Of a stretch of DNA of 64,000 nucleotides, positions 14,779-24,081 are shown piece after piece. The first letter of the stretch is position 1. Every line of letters begins with the position of its first letter. Where the stretch lies: positions 1-64,000 of the forward strand of contig NZ_VWPL01000019.1 of assembly GCF_008630065.1 (NCBI RefSeq), written 5' to 3'. Both the position numbers and the translations under genes were made by a program. The notes under the pieces were generated by a model. That model saw nothing but the letters and a program-made list of their open reading frames with translations, had not been told where the DNA came from and searched no databases. This stretch comes from Blastochloris sulfoviridis (GTDB lineage: Bacteria; Pseudomonadota; Alphaproteobacteria; Rhizobiales; Xanthobacteraceae).

Positions 14779-15665
14779 GAGAGCTTCCCGAAACGCTTGC
14801 CGCCGCGCTCGCCAGTGGCGCCACCACGCTCGCCCGCTGCTGGATCGTGCGGCGGCGCGACGGCGTGGTGCTGGGCTTCACCGAGCACGACGCCGACCTC
14901 GACGTCGCGGGCGTCCTCTGCCGCGCCGGCGCCGGGTTCGACGGCTCGGAGGTGACGAGCTCGCTCGGCCTCGCCGCCGACGCCCACGAGCTGGCCGGCG
15001 CGCTCTGCGACGACACGCTGGATGAGGACGATCTCGCCGCCGGCCGCTTCGACGGCGCGGCGATCGAGCTGTGGCTGGTCGATTGGAGTGCGCCCGAGCG
15101 CCGCGTGCTGCTGCGCGCGGGCGAGCTTGGCGAGGTGACGCGCACAGGGGCTGCCTTCACCGTCGAGGTGCGCGCCCTCGCGTGCCGGCTCGACGAGACG
15201 CGCGGCCGGCTCTACACGGCGGCCTGCGACGCCGACCTCGGCGATGGGCGCTGCGGCGTCGATCTGGCGGTGTCCGCGCTTCAAGCCGCCGGCACGGTTC
15301 TCTCCGTGTCGTCGGCGACGCGGCTCCTCGCTGGGGGGCTGTCCAGCTTTGATGATGGCTGGTTCACCGGCGGCCGGCTGGTGTGGCAAAGCGGCGCCAA
15401 TGCCGGGCTCGCGGTCGAGGTGCGGACGCACCGCACGGACGCCGCGGGCGTGGCGCTGGCGCTGTGGCAGAAGCCGCCGCAGCCGATGGCGGCGGGCGAT
15501 GCGTTCGTTCTTTCCGCCGGCTGCGACAAGCGCTTTGCCACCTGCCGCGACCGCTTCGCCAACGGCGTCAATTTCCGCGGCTTCCCGCACATTCCCGGCA
15601 ACGATGTGGTGATCCGCTACGCGGTGGCCGGCGAGCCCGGCAATGACGGCCGGGCGGTGGTGTGA
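14775..15665 (+). CDS. GTA tail hub protein, DUF2163 (gp13)
   Basis: A 296-residue DUF2163 protein: the N-terminal LPETLAAALASGATTLARCW, then GFTEHDADL, SLGLAADAHELAGAL, the Cys-bearing YTAACDADLGDGRCGVDL and the C-terminal CDKRFATCRDRFANGVNFRG with FPHIPGND. The cysteines of the last motif coordinate an iron-sulfur cluster in related tail-tip proteins (a family inference). GTG 14775 overlaps the gp12 stop (GTGA). Confidence 0.92.
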   Translation: MRELPETLAAALASGATTLARCWIVRRRDGVVLGFTEHDADLDVAGVLCRAGAGFDGSEVTSSLGLAADAHELAGALCDDTLDEDDLAAGRFDGAAIELWLVDWSAPERRVLLRAGELGEVTRTGAAFTVEVRALACRLDETRGRLYTAACDADLGDGRCGVDLAVSALQAAGTVLSVSSATRLLAGGLSSFDDGWFTGGRLVWQSGANAGLAVEVRTHRTDAAGVALALWQKPPQPMAAGDAFVLSAGCDKRFATCRDRFANGVNFRGFPHIPGNDVVIRYAVAGEPGNDGRAVV

Positions 15666-15675
15666 GGGCTCCTTG

Positions 15676-16131
15676 CGGATAACGATCCCGGGTCGCGCAG
15701 CTAAAGCTGCTTGCCCGGGACGACAGTCTCTCCCGTTCGTCATCCCGGGCGAGGCGTCAGCGAGACCCGGGATCGTCCTTTTCGTGCTTCGTCATCCCGG
15801 GCGAGGCGAAGCCGAGACCCGGGATCGTCCTCAGGAAAAGACACCCCTTCCTGAAAACGGTCCCGGGTCGCGCAGCTAAAGCTGCTTGCCCGGGACGACA
15901 GTCTCTCCCGTTCGTCATCCCGGGCGAGGCGTCAGCGAGACCCGGGATCGTCCTTTTCGTGCTTCGTCATCCCGGGCGAGGCGAAGCCGAGACCCGGGAT
16001 CGTCCTCCGGAAAAGGCGGCCCCTTCCTGAAAACGGTCCCGGGTCGCGCAGCTTCGCTGCTTGCCCGGGACGACAGCCTCTCCCCCGCGTCATCCCGGGT
16101 CGCGGGCCTTTGGCCCTTGCCCGCGACGACG
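15676..16131. repeat. block of family A repeats with a 175-bp tandem duplication
   Basis: A right half-copy (about 15676-15727) is followed by a composite unit (two left arms, centre, right arm) at about 15734-15908, repeated with period 175 at about 15909-16083. A short fused copy follows (16087-16131). The two 175-bp units are almost identical apart from a few bases around GTCCTC(A/C)(G/C)GAAAAG, so the duplication is recent. The block fills the 490-base gap between gp13 and gp14. Confidence 0.85.
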
Positions 16132-16155
16132 CCAAATCCGCAACGGAACGCCGCC

Positions 16156-16587
16156 ATGTCCCCCATCCGCATTGCCGCCGTCGCTGCCGCGCGGCGTTGG
16201 ATCGGCACGCCCTATCGCCATCAGGCTTCCGTCATCGGGGTGGGCTGCGATTGTCTCGGCCTCGTGCGCGGGGTGTGGCGCGAGCTCTACGGCAGCGAGC
16301 CCGAGATCGCCCCGGCCTATACCCCCGATTGGGCGGAAGCGGCGGGGCGCGAGGCGCTGGCCGAGGCGGCAAGCCGCCACCTCGTGCCGCGCGCGCTCGA
16401 AGATGCCCAGCCCGGCGACGTGTTGCTGTTTCGCTGGCGCGCCGGCCTGCCGGCCAAGCATGCGGCGATCCTCGTCGAGCCCGCGCGCATGGTGCACGCC
16501 CATGACGGCGCGGCGGTGGCCGAGGTCGCGCTCACCGCGTGGTGGCGCCGCCGCCTCGCCGTCGTCTTCGCCTTTCCGGAGCGCTGA
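16156..16587 (+). CDS. GTA cell-wall peptidase, NlpC/P60 family (gp14)
   Basis: The 143-residue enzyme locally cuts peptidoglycan during DNA entry. Catalytic residues are visible: Cys in GCDCLGLVRG (about residues 31-35), His in LPAKHAAILVEPARMVHAHDG, and a following polar residue. The short N-terminus RIAAVAAARRWIGTPYRHQ is typical of the GTA form. ATG 16156 sits behind CGGAACG. It is followed after three bases by gp15, so the two are co-transcribed. Confidence 0.92.
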   Translation: MSPIRIAAVAAARRWIGTPYRHQASVIGVGCDCLGLVRGVWRELYGSEPEIAPAYTPDWAEAAGREALAEAASRHLVPRALEDAQPGDVLLFRWRAGLPAKHAAILVEPARMVHAHDGAAVAEVALTAWWRRRLAVVFAFPER

Positions 16588-16590
16588 GCC

Positions 16591-19500
16591 ATGGCCTCGC
16601 TGATATTGTCGTCGATCGGCGGCGCGGTCGGTGCCGCGTTCGGCGGCCCGGTCGGCGCCGTCATCGGCCGCACGCTGGGCGGGCTCGGCGGCGGGCTGAT
16701 CGACAAGGCGCTGTTCGGCACCACCACCCACCGCGCCAGCGAAGGCCCGCGCCTCGACGATCTCGAGGTGATGGGCTCGACCGAGGGCGCCGCCATTGCG
16801 CGCCTCTATGGCCGCGCCCGGCTGGCGGGCGAGCTGATCTGGGCGACCAATCTGCAGGAGGTGGTCTCCACCCGCACCGAGACCAGCGGCGGCAAGGGCG
16901 GCGGCAGCAGCAGCGTCGAGACCACCGAGACCACCTATCGCTACTACGCCAATTTCGCGCTGGGGCTTTGCGAGGGGCCGGTCGCTGGCATCGGCCGGGT
17001 GTGGGCCGACGGCAAGACGCTGGACATGCGGGCGCTGACCGTCCGCCTCCATCCCGGCAGCGAGACCCAGGAGCCCGATCCGCTTATCCTCGCCAAACAG
17101 GGGGCGAGCGGGGCGCCGGCCTATCGCGGGCTCGCCTATCTGGTGTTCGAGCGCCTGCCGCTCGCCGCCTTCGGCAACCGCATTCCGCAGATCCAGGTCG
17201 AGGTCATCCGCCCGGTCGGCAGACTGGAGACGATGATCCGCGCGGTGACGCTGATCCCCGGCGCAACCGAATTCGGCTACGACACCCGCGCCGTCTCCCG
17301 CATCGTCGGCCGCGGTTCGTACGAGACCGAGAACCGCCACGCGCCGGGCGCCGACACCGACATCGTCGTCTCGCTCGACCGGCTTGAGGCGCTGTGTCCG
17401 GCGCTGGAGCGCATCGCGCTGGTGGTCACCTGGTTCGGCACCGATCTGCGCGCCGGCCACTGCCGCATCGAGCCGCGGGTCGACCGCATCGGCAAGTCGA
17501 CCACCGGCGCCACGTGGTCGGTGGCCGGCCGCACCCGCGCCGGTGCCGCCCAGGTGTCGCGGGTCGACGGCCGCCCGGCCTTCGGCGGCACGCCGTCCGA
17601 CGGCTCGATTCTGCGCGCCATCGCCGAGATGAAGGCGCGCGGGCTGAAGGTGACGCTGGTGCCGTTCGTGATGATGGACATTGCGGCGGACAACACGCTC
17701 GCCGACCCGTGGACCGGCAGCGCGTCGCAGCCCGCTTATCCCTGGCGCGGCCGCATCACCTGCGATCCGGCGCCCGGCCGGCCGGGCTCGCCGGACGGTT
17801 CTGCTGCCGCAACGGCGCAGGTTGAGGCGCTGTTCGGCAGCGTCCGCGCCGATCATTTCACGGTCGCGGGCGGCGCGGTCGCCTATGCCGGCCCGAGCGA
17901 GTGGACGCTGAGCCGCATGGTGCTGCATTGCGCCGCGCTGGCCAGGGCCGCCGGCGGCGTCGACGCCATCCTGGTGGGCTCGGAATTCGAGGCGCTGACG
18001 CGGGTGCGCGCCGGCCCCGGCGCCTATCCGGCGGTTGACAAGCTCGTGGCGCTCGCCGCCGAGGCGAAGCGGCTTGCCGGAAGCGCCACCAAGATCTCCT
18101 ACGCCGCCAATTGGAGCGAATACGGCGCCGACGTGCGCGATGGCGGCGCCGAGGTGCGCTTCCCGCTCGATCCGCTGTGGGCCTCGCCCGACATCGACAT
18201 GGTGGCGATCGACTGGTACCCGCCGCTCGCCGACTGGCGCGACGGCGTCCATCTCGACACCGCCCGCGCCGCCACGCCGCACGAGCGCGCCTATCTCGCC
18301 GCCAACATCCGTGGCGGCGAGGCGTTCGACTGGTTCTATGCCGACGACGCGGCACGGCTCGCGCAAGCCCGCACGCCGATCGAGGACGGCGCGTTCGGCA
18401 AGCCTTGGGTGTTCCGCCAGAAGGACCTCGCCGGCTGGTGGACGCATGCCCACCATGAGCGCGCGGGCGGCGCCGAGCTTGCCGCGCCCACCGCCTGGGT
18501 GCCGATGGCGAAGCCGATCTGGCTCACCGAGCTGGGCTGCCCGGCGGTGGACAAGGGCGCCAACCGGCCGAGCTGCTTTCCCGACGCCAAGTCGTCGGAG
18601 GGCACGCTGCCGCCGTTCTCGAACGGCCGGCGCGACGATCTCATCCAGCGCCGCGTGCTGGAGGTGTCGCTTCAGGCGTTCGATCCGGCGTTCGGCGCCG
18701 ATGATGCGACCAATCCGATTTCGCCCGCGGGCCTGCGCATGGTCGATCCTTCGGCGGTTCATCTGTGGACCTGGGACGCCCGCCCGCACCCGTGGTTTCC
18801 GCACGCCACCGACGTGTGGTCGGACGGGCCGAACTGGGAGACCGGCCATTGGCTGACCGGCCGGCTGGGGCAGGCGACGCTCGACGGGCTGGTCGAGGCG
18901 GTGCTCGCCGGCTGGGAGGTCGAAGCCGATGCCACGGCACTCAAGGGCAGCCTCGACGGCTACGTGATCGACCGGCCGATGTCGGCGCGCGACGCGCTGG
19001 AGCCGTTGGCGCTGGCCTGCGGCTTCTCGGCGCTGGAGACGGGCGGGGCGCTGGTGTTCCGCCCGCGCGGCGGCGAGGCGGTGGCAACCCTCACCGAGGA
19101 CGACCTGGTGCTGCCGGAGGAGGGCGATCTCCTCAAGCTGGTGCGCGGTCAGGAGAGCGAGCTGCCGCTGGAGATCACGCTCGGCTACACCGACGCCGAG
19201 GCCGACTATCGCCGTGCCGCCGCCCGCTCGCGCCGCCTTGTTGGTGCGAGCCGCCGCGTCAGCCACGCCGATCTCGCCATCGTCACCTTCGACGCCGAGG
19301 CCGAGCGGCTCGCCGAGCGCTGGCTGCAGGACGCCTGGGCCGGCCGCGAGACCGCGAGCTTCGCGCTGCCGAAGAGCCGGCTCGATCTGATGCCGGGCGA
19401 CGTGGTGCGGCTCGTTCATCGCAATCAGGAACGCCTCGTCGAGATCACCGCGATCGTCGACGAGGCGGCGCGGCAGGTGAGCGCGCGCGGCATCGACCCC

Positions 19501-20493
19501 GACGCCTTCGACATCGCCGTGCGGCCGGGCAGCGCCCGCGCGCCGGAGGTGGCCCCCGCGCTCGGGCCGCCGGCCGTCCATGCGCTCGATCTGCCGGCGC
19601 TGGCCGATCCGCCGGTGCTGCAGCATCTGGCGGTGTTCGCCACGCCCTGGCCCGGCGCCATGACGCTGTGGCGCTCCACCGATGGCGCGAGCTTCGAGGC
19701 GGTCGGACACGCCGCGCTGCCGGCGATCGTCGGCGAGACGCTCGACGATCTCGCGCCCGGTCCGCTGTGGCGCTGGGACCGCGCGCATTCGGTGCGGGTG
19801 CAGTTGGCCGGCGGCGCGCTGGCCGCATTGCCGGAGTCCTCCGTGCTCGACGGCGGCAATGCCGCAGCGCTCCAGCATGCGGACGGCAGCTGGGAGGTGA
19901 TCCAGTTCGCGCACGCCGAGCTGGTGGCGGCGGGCATCTATCGCCTGTCGCATCTGCTGCGCGGCCAGCTTGGCACCGAGCACGCCGTGAAGGCGCTTGC
20001 GGCCGGCGCGCCGTTCGTGGTGATCGACCGTGCGCTGGTGGCGGTCGAGAGCGACGTCGCCCGCATCGGCCGCCCGGCGATCTGGCGCGTCGGCCCCGCC
20101 GGCCGCGACCATGCCGACGACGCGGTGACCGAGCTGGTGGCGACGCCGACCGCGAACGCCTTGAAGCCGTTGGCGCCTGTGCGCATCGACGCGCGGCGCA
20201 CGGCGGCAGGGGTGACGATCGCCTGGATCCGCCGCACGCGCATTGGCGGCGACGGCTTCGACCTCGCCGAGGTGCCGCTCGGCGAGGCGGTTGAGGCCTA
20301 TGAGATCGACATTCTCGACGGCGGCGCGGTGAAACGCACGCTGCAGGCCGCGTCGCCGTTTGTGCTCTATCCCGCCGCATCCGAGATCGCCGACTTCGGC
20401 ACGCCGCAGACGACGCTGTCGCTGCGCGTGGTGCAGATGTCGGCGACCGTCGGGCGCGGCCTTGCTGCCGAGGTGACGCGCGATGTCCGATAG
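16591..20493 (+). CDS. GTA megatron tail-tip/host-specificity protein (gp15)
   Basis: At 1300 residues this is the large central hub at the tail tip. The N-terminus is Gly-rich and hydrophobic (LILSSIGGAVGAAFGGPVGAVIGRTLGGLGG...), a plausible membrane-active or tape-measure-contacting segment. Residues about 90-330 are the tail-hub part (LYGRARLAGELIWATNLQE). The GTA TIM-barrel-like, glycoside-hydrolase-type domain lies near 370-760 (VDAILVGSEFEALT, DMVAIDWYPPL, KPIWLTELGCPA), then a phage tail domain (about 760-960) and a C-terminal beta-rich region. It overlaps the DUF2793 gene by 11 bases. Confidence 0.94.
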   Translation: MASLILSSIGGAVGAAFGGPVGAVIGRTLGGLGGGLIDKALFGTTTHRASEGPRLDDLEVMGSTEGAAIARLYGRARLAGELIWATNLQEVVSTRTETSGGKGGGSSSVETTETTYRYYANFALGLCEGPVAGIGRVWADGKTLDMRALTVRLHPGSETQEPDPLILAKQGASGAPAYRGLAYLVFERLPLAAFGNRIPQIQVEVIRPVGRLETMIRAVTLIPGATEFGYDTRAVSRIVGRGSYETENRHAPGADTDIVVSLDRLEALCPALERIALVVTWFGTDLRAGHCRIEPRVDRIGKSTTGATWSVAGRTRAGAAQVSRVDGRPAFGGTPSDGSILRAIAEMKARGLKVTLVPFVMMDIAADNTLADPWTGSASQPAYPWRGRITCDPAPGRPGSPDGSAAATAQVEALFGSVRADHFTVAGGAVAYAGPSEWTLSRMVLHCAALARAAGGVDAILVGSEFEALTRVRAGPGAYPAVDKLVALAAEAKRLAGSATKISYAANWSEYGADVRDGGAEVRFPLDPLWASPDIDMVAIDWYPPLADWRDGVHLDTARAATPHERAYLAANIRGGEAFDWFYADDAARLAQARTPIEDGAFGKPWVFRQKDLAGWWTHAHHERAGGAELAAPTAWVPMAKPIWLTELGCPAVDKGANRPSCFPDAKSSEGTLPPFSNGRRDDLIQRRVLEVSLQAFDPAFGADDATNPISPAGLRMVDPSAVHLWTWDARPHPWFPHATDVWSDGPNWETGHWLTGRLGQATLDGLVEAVLAGWEVEADATALKGSLDGYVIDRPMSARDALEPLALACGFSALETGGALVFRPRGGEAVATLTEDDLVLPEEGDLLKLVRGQESELPLEITLGYTDAEADYRRAAARSRRLVGASRRVSHADLAIVTFDAEAERLAERWLQDAWAGRETASFALPKSRLDLMPGDVVRLVHRNQERLVEITAIVDEAARQVSARGIDPDAFDIAVRPGSARAPEVAPALGPPAVHALDLPALADPPVLQHLAVFATPWPGAMTLWRSTDGASFEAVGHAALPAIVGETLDDLAPGPLWRWDRAHSVRVQLAGGALAALPESSVLDGGNAAALQHADGSWEVIQFAHAELVAAGIYRLSHLLRGQLGTEHAVKALAAGAPFVVIDRALVAVESDVARIGRPAIWRVGPAGRDHADDAVTELVATPTANALKPLAPVRIDARRTAAGVTIAWIRRTRIGGDGFDLAEVPLGEAVEAYEIDILDGGAVKRTLQAASPFVLYPAASEIADFGTPQTTLSLRVVQMSATVGRGLAAEVTRDVR

Positions 20494-21181
20494 CCCCAAT
20501 CTCGCACTGCCGTTTCTCGCCGCCGGCCAGGCGCAGAAGCACGTCACGCTCAACGACGCGCTGATGATGCTCGATGCGCTGGTGCAGTGCGCGGTCGAAA
20601 GCCGCACGCTCGCCGCGCCGCCGGCCGAGCCAGTCGACGGCCAGCGCTTCGTGGTCGCCGGCAGCGGTGCCGGCGACTGGGCCGGGCAGGGCGGCGCCAT
20701 TGCCGTCCGTGTGGATGGCGGCTGGCGCTTCATCACGCCGCGCGAGGGCTGGCAGGCCTTCGTGCGCGACGAGGGCGCGGTGCTCGGCTTTCTCGGTGGC
20801 GCGTGGCTGCCGGGCCTCGCCCGAACCGCGCATGGCGGCGCGCTGTCGCTGCACGCCATCGAGGCGGAGGTGACGCTGGCCGGCGCGTCGGTCGTGTCGC
20901 CGCTGGTGATCGAGAGCCGGCGCATCTGCCTCGGCGTGGCATCGCGCACCATTCAAGCCATCACCGGCGCGACCTCGTTCAAGGTCGGCATTGCCGGCGA
21001 GCCGGCGAAGTTCGGCGACCTGCTCGGCATCACTGAGGGCGCGAGCAATATCGGCATCATCGGCCCGACCGGATTTTACGCCGACACGCCGGTGGTGATC
21101 GCCGCCAATGGCGGCGCGTTCACCGGCGGCAGGCTGCGGCTCGTGCTCTATGCGCTGGGCTTCACCGCCCCGGCCGCGTGA
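20483..21181 (+). CDS. DUF2793 protein, GTA spike/fibre component
   Basis: The 232-residue product has the DUF2793 signature at residues 5-110: SPNLALPFLAAGQAQKHVTL, then NDALMMLDAL, DGQRFVVAGSGAGDWAG and WRFITPREGWQAFVRDEGAVLGF. DUF2793 proteins occur at the end of GTA-like clusters and in GTA spike loci, where they help bind the cell surface. The C-terminal part (130-232) is a separate beta-rich domain. Its ATG lies inside the end of gp15, so translation is coupled. Confidence 0.85.
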   Translation: MSDSPNLALPFLAAGQAQKHVTLNDALMMLDALVQCAVESRTLAAPPAEPVDGQRFVVAGSGAGDWAGQGGAIAVRVDGGWRFITPREGWQAFVRDEGAVLGFLGGAWLPGLARTAHGGALSLHAIEAEVTLAGASVVSPLVIESRRICLGVASRTIQAITGATSFKVGIAGEPAKFGDLLGITEGASNIGIIGPTGFYADTPVVIAANGGAFTGGRLRLVLYALGFTAPAA

Positions 21182-21217
21182 GCGACAGCCTGCGCCGCGT
21201 CACTCCCGCCTTCGTGC

Positions 21218-21500
21218 CGCGTCATCCCGGGCTTCGCAACGCGAAGAGCCGGGATCGTTCTCCTCGTGCCTTGTCATCCCGGGCAAGCAGCGAAGCTGCG
21301 CGACCCGGGATCGTTCTCAGAATCGGCCCCCTTCCGGAAGACGGTCCCGGCTCCTCGCTGCGCTCGGTCCGGGACGACAGCTTGGCCTTGTCATCCCGGG
21401 CAAGCAGCGAAGCTGCGCGACCCGGGATCGTTCTCAGAATCGGCCCCCTTCCTGAAGACGGCCCCGGCTCGCGCTGCGCTCGGTCCGGGACGACGATCTC
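21218..21500. repeat. family A repeat block with about 121-bp tandem copies
   Basis: A short left arm (CGTCATCCCGGGCTTCGCAA) is followed by two near-identical units beginning CTTGTCATCCCGGGCAAGCA (about 21268 and 21388). These have an inverted arrangement of the usual arms: the GCAGCGAAGCTGCGCGACCC block is now on the left. The block fills most of the 359-base gap before the next gene. Confidence 0.82.
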
Positions 21501-21540
21501 TCCCCAATCCCCGCAAACCATCTCACCCTGGAGCCGTGCC

Positions 21541-21861
21541 ATGACCTATTCCGCCGATCGCGATCCGTTCGCGCGCTATGCCGTCTCGGCGGCGGCGCCG
21601 GGCCGTCGGCTGGTGACCATCACCCCGCACGATACCAACCAGCTCACTCCCTATGTGCGGGCGCTGCGCGTGACGGTGCCGAGCACGGTGGCGCTCACCA
21701 ACGGCCTTGCCACCTTCAGCATCGTCGACATCGACGCGCCCAACGATGCGACGCTCACGCCCGTCTCGGTGGCGCCCGGCGTCAGCGACATCCCCATCGG
21801 CGCGCGGCTGGTGCGGGCCACCGGCTTTCCGGCCGGCATCGTCGTGCAGGGCTATGTCTGA
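21541..21861 (+). CDS. small GTA/phage spike-base-like protein
   Basis: A 106-residue beta-rich protein (MTYSADRDPFARYAVSAAAPGRRLVTITP, then VRALRVTVPSTVALTNG, ATFSIVDIDAPND and IPIGARLVRATG). Proteins of this size and pattern sit beside spike genes in rhizobial prophages and GTA clusters, but I know no experimental function. ATG 21541 follows CTGGAGCCGTGCC. The next gene starts 48 bases later, suggesting one spike operon. Confidence 0.6.
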   Translation: MTYSADRDPFARYAVSAAAPGRRLVTITPHDTNQLTPYVRALRVTVPSTVALTNGLATFSIVDIDAPNDATLTPVSVAPGVSDIPIGARLVRATGFPAGIVVQGYV

Positions 21862-21909
21862 TGCGGGCGCCCATCCTGCGACACACCCATCGATCCGTTC
21901 GAGGTTCGC

Positions 21910-23280
21910 ATGCTCGGAACCGGACTTGACCTGCCGACGCTCGCGGCGCGGCGCCGCACCAGCCCCTGGTATCGTCCCGACGACGTGCTGCGCATCCTGC
22001 CGGGCATCGACCGCGCCATGGTGCGGCTGGCGTCGGGCGCGCTCGCCGAGGGCACGATAGGCACGCTGATCGCGCTGGGCAATCTCAGCTTTGCCCGCAC
22101 CGGCGCCGCCTATGCGCAGCGCAAGGATGGGGCGTGGACGGCGTTTGCCAGCAACGCGCCGCGCATCACCGATGCCGGCATGACGATCGAGCCGAGCACG
22201 ACCAACCACGTCAAGAACAACGCGATGACCGGCTACAGCGGAACCGTCGGGTCCATCGGCTGGATCGGCGGGCTCAGTGGCAGCGGCCTGACGCAGACGC
22301 TGATGGGCGTCGGCATCGAGGACGGCATCGACTTCATCGACATCCGTGTCAGCGGCACGGCGTCGGGCACGATCGCCAGCGTGCTGTATTTCGACACGGT
22401 GGGCATCAACAACGTCGTCAACGCCGATACGGTTGCCGGAAAAACCTGGACCATCGGCGCCTTCGCCCGGCGCATCGGCGGCAGCTTCGCCAATGTCGGC
22501 GGCCTCGATCTCGTCATTCGGGAGAACGACAGCGGCGGTGCGTTCCTCCGCCAGACGCTCGGCAGCGTGCTCGGGGCAACGTCCGGCCAGCTTGGACGCC
22601 AGCCGTTCAGCCAGGCGGCCACCCTCGGCACGTCCTGCCATGGCATCGCCTGCGGCCTGCGTCTTGGCGCGAGCTCTGGCGCCGCGATCGACTTCACGCT
22701 CCGCCTCGGATGGCCGCAGGTCGGCCTGGGATCTGTCGCCATGACGCCGATCCGCACGACCGGCGCCGCGGCAACCCGCGCCGCCGACGATTTCCGCTGC
22801 CCGACATCGGGGCTTTCGTTGCCGGCCAGCGGAACGCTGGTGGCGGAGTTCGTGCCCGGCGTGTCGCTCGACGCCATCCATGCCGGCGAAGCTTACGCGC
22901 TCGGCATCGACGACGCCGGCAGCACGCGCCTCGCTCTGCGCGCGCACGGCACCGCCAAGGGTCCGCGGCTCGTGGTCGGCGACGGCGAGGGCGTGGCCAC
23001 GGTCGCCCCGGCGACCGGCGTCGCGGCGGGCGGCGCCTGTCGCGCGGTGGCGACGTTCGGCGCCGCGGCGGCCGGCGACAACAGGTTGTCGGTTAACGGA
23101 ATCTTTGCAGGCGCCAGCGAACGTAGATGCGTCTTCGACCTGCCGGCGGCGATCGGCCTGGGCCAGGTCCACAATGGCGGCGCGGCCTTCATGTCCGGCG
23201 TCGCCAGGGAGTGGGCCATCCGCTCGACCGTGCTCACCGCCGACGATTCCAACGCTGAAAGTGCGAGATACACGGCATGA
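21910..23280 (+). CDS. phage spike/tail-fibre protein, likely glycan-binding
   Basis: The 456-residue protein begins with a short attachment segment (GTGLDLPTLAARRRTSPWYRPDD), then a beta-rich region with SFARTGAAYAQRKDGAWTAF and ITDAGMTIEPSTTNH, as seen in phage head-spike and tail-fibre proteins. A lectin-like middle part (about 100-290) and a C-terminal LamG/concanavalin-like part (about 300-456; LVAEFVPGVSL, RAVATFGAAAAGDNRLSVNG) follow. It probably binds host capsule or other surface glycans. The stop overlaps the next start (ATGA). Confidence 0.7.
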   Translation: MLGTGLDLPTLAARRRTSPWYRPDDVLRILPGIDRAMVRLASGALAEGTIGTLIALGNLSFARTGAAYAQRKDGAWTAFASNAPRITDAGMTIEPSTTNHVKNNAMTGYSGTVGSIGWIGGLSGSGLTQTLMGVGIEDGIDFIDIRVSGTASGTIASVLYFDTVGINNVVNADTVAGKTWTIGAFARRIGGSFANVGGLDLVIRENDSGGAFLRQTLGSVLGATSGQLGRQPFSQAATLGTSCHGIACGLRLGASSGAAIDFTLRLGWPQVGLGSVAMTPIRTTGAAATRAADDFRCPTSGLSLPASGTLVAEFVPGVSLDAIHAGEAYALGIDDAGSTRLALRAHGTAKGPRLVVGDGEGVATVAPATGVAAGGACRAVATFGAAAAGDNRLSVNGIFAGASERRCVFDLPAAIGLGQVHNGGAAFMSGVAREWAIRSTVLTADDSNAESARYTA

Positions 23281-23675
23281 GCGAATACGACACGCTTCTC
23301 CGCTTCGACGATGCGACGGAGTTCGCCGAGATGTTTCCGTGTCGCGAGGCGCCGCGCCCGCCGGCGTGGCGGGTCGGGGAGCGGATCGTGCTCGGGCCGC
23401 TCGCCATCGCCCCGCCGGTGGTCGCCGTCGCCGATGACGGCCTGCCGGTCTATGCCTACGACCCGGCCGCGGCGATCCTCGAGGGCGTCTATGCGGTGGT
23501 CACCACCAACGGCATCGACGAGGCGCTGTGGGAGAACCCGGCCGCCATCGTCATGCGCAACCGCGACACCGGCGTGGTGATCCGCCAGCGCACCACCAAC
23601 GACGTCGACCTGCCGATGTGCATCAGCCCGGTGTGGGCGGGCATGCAGAGCGAGTTCGTGCTGCCGGCGGCGTGA
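23277..23675 (+). CDS. hypothetical protein at the end of the spike operon
   Basis: 132 residues, acidic, starting at ATG 23277 inside the spike stop codon, so clearly part of the same operon. It has no signal peptide or membrane segment. Readable segments are MFPCREAPRPPAWRVGERIV and YAYDPAAAILEGVYAVVTTN; the family is unknown to me. By place it could be a spike chaperone or cap. Confidence 0.6.
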   Translation: MSEYDTLLRFDDATEFAEMFPCREAPRPPAWRVGERIVLGPLAIAPPVVAVADDGLPVYAYDPAAAILEGVYAVVTTNGIDEALWENPAAIVMRNRDTGVVIRQRTTNDVDLPMCISPVWAGMQSEFVLPAA

Positions 23676-23704
23676 CCGGGCTTCTGCGGATTTGACCTGA
23701 CACC

Positions 23705-23765
23705 AACGGCCGCCAAGGCGGGCCGTTCCGATGACGTCGTGATGGCCGGGCTTCGTCCCGGCCAT
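23705..23765 (+). terminator. paired hairpins ending the spike operon
   Basis: AACGGCC/GGCCGTT (23705-23727) with an internal GCC-AA-GGC, and ATGGCCGGG-CTTCGT-CCCGGCCAT (23742-23765) followed by TTTGCG, form two stable hairpins 30 bases after the last spike gene. The first shares the ACCAACGG core with hairpins at 25732 and 25821. A T-tract is short, so terminator function is likely but not certain. Confidence 0.55.
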
Positions 23766-23868
23766 TTGCGTCCCTAGTCGAAAATGCGTTCTGAGCCGTG
23801 GATAGCCGGAATAGGTGCGGACAAGACGTGTCAGTCTTAGAGGTTCTTGTCTAAGGTTGGAGGTCATA

Positions 23869-24081
23869 ATGGGCAACGAAGACGCATTGTTTAATGAAAT
23901 GCCTCCATCTTCTCGTATAAATATCGAGGTTACTCAGGAGATGGTTCAGGCAGGTCTCGCTGAGCTGCGATGTAGAGCCTTCGGTGACGATTTCTGTCTT
24001 CTCGTTGAAGATATCTACCGCGCGATGGCTTATGAAGATCCCAACCGTATTTCTGCTTCCAATATCAGTTTCTCGACGTAA
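23869..24081 (+). CDS. small hypothetical protein in an AT-rich island
   Basis: 70 residues, starting at ATG 23869 behind GGTTGGAGGTCATA, a convincing ribosome site. The acidic protein (INIEVTQEMVQAGLAELRCR, EDIYRAMAYEDPNRI) resembles no family I know. Its codon use and base composition are clearly more AT-rich than the rest of the window. Its last 52 bases overlap, tail to tail, a gene on the other strand. Confidence 0.55.
   Translation: MGNEDALFNEMPPSSRINIEVTQEMVQAGLAELRCRAFGDDFCLLVEDIYRAMAYEDPNRISASNISFST

Noticed and set aside
16090-20952. A 1620-codon open frame on the minus strand opposite gp14 and gp15
   Set aside because: It mirrors the high-GC coding frame of gp15, is Arg/His/Gly-rich without domains, and the plus-strand protein is a clear GTA family member.
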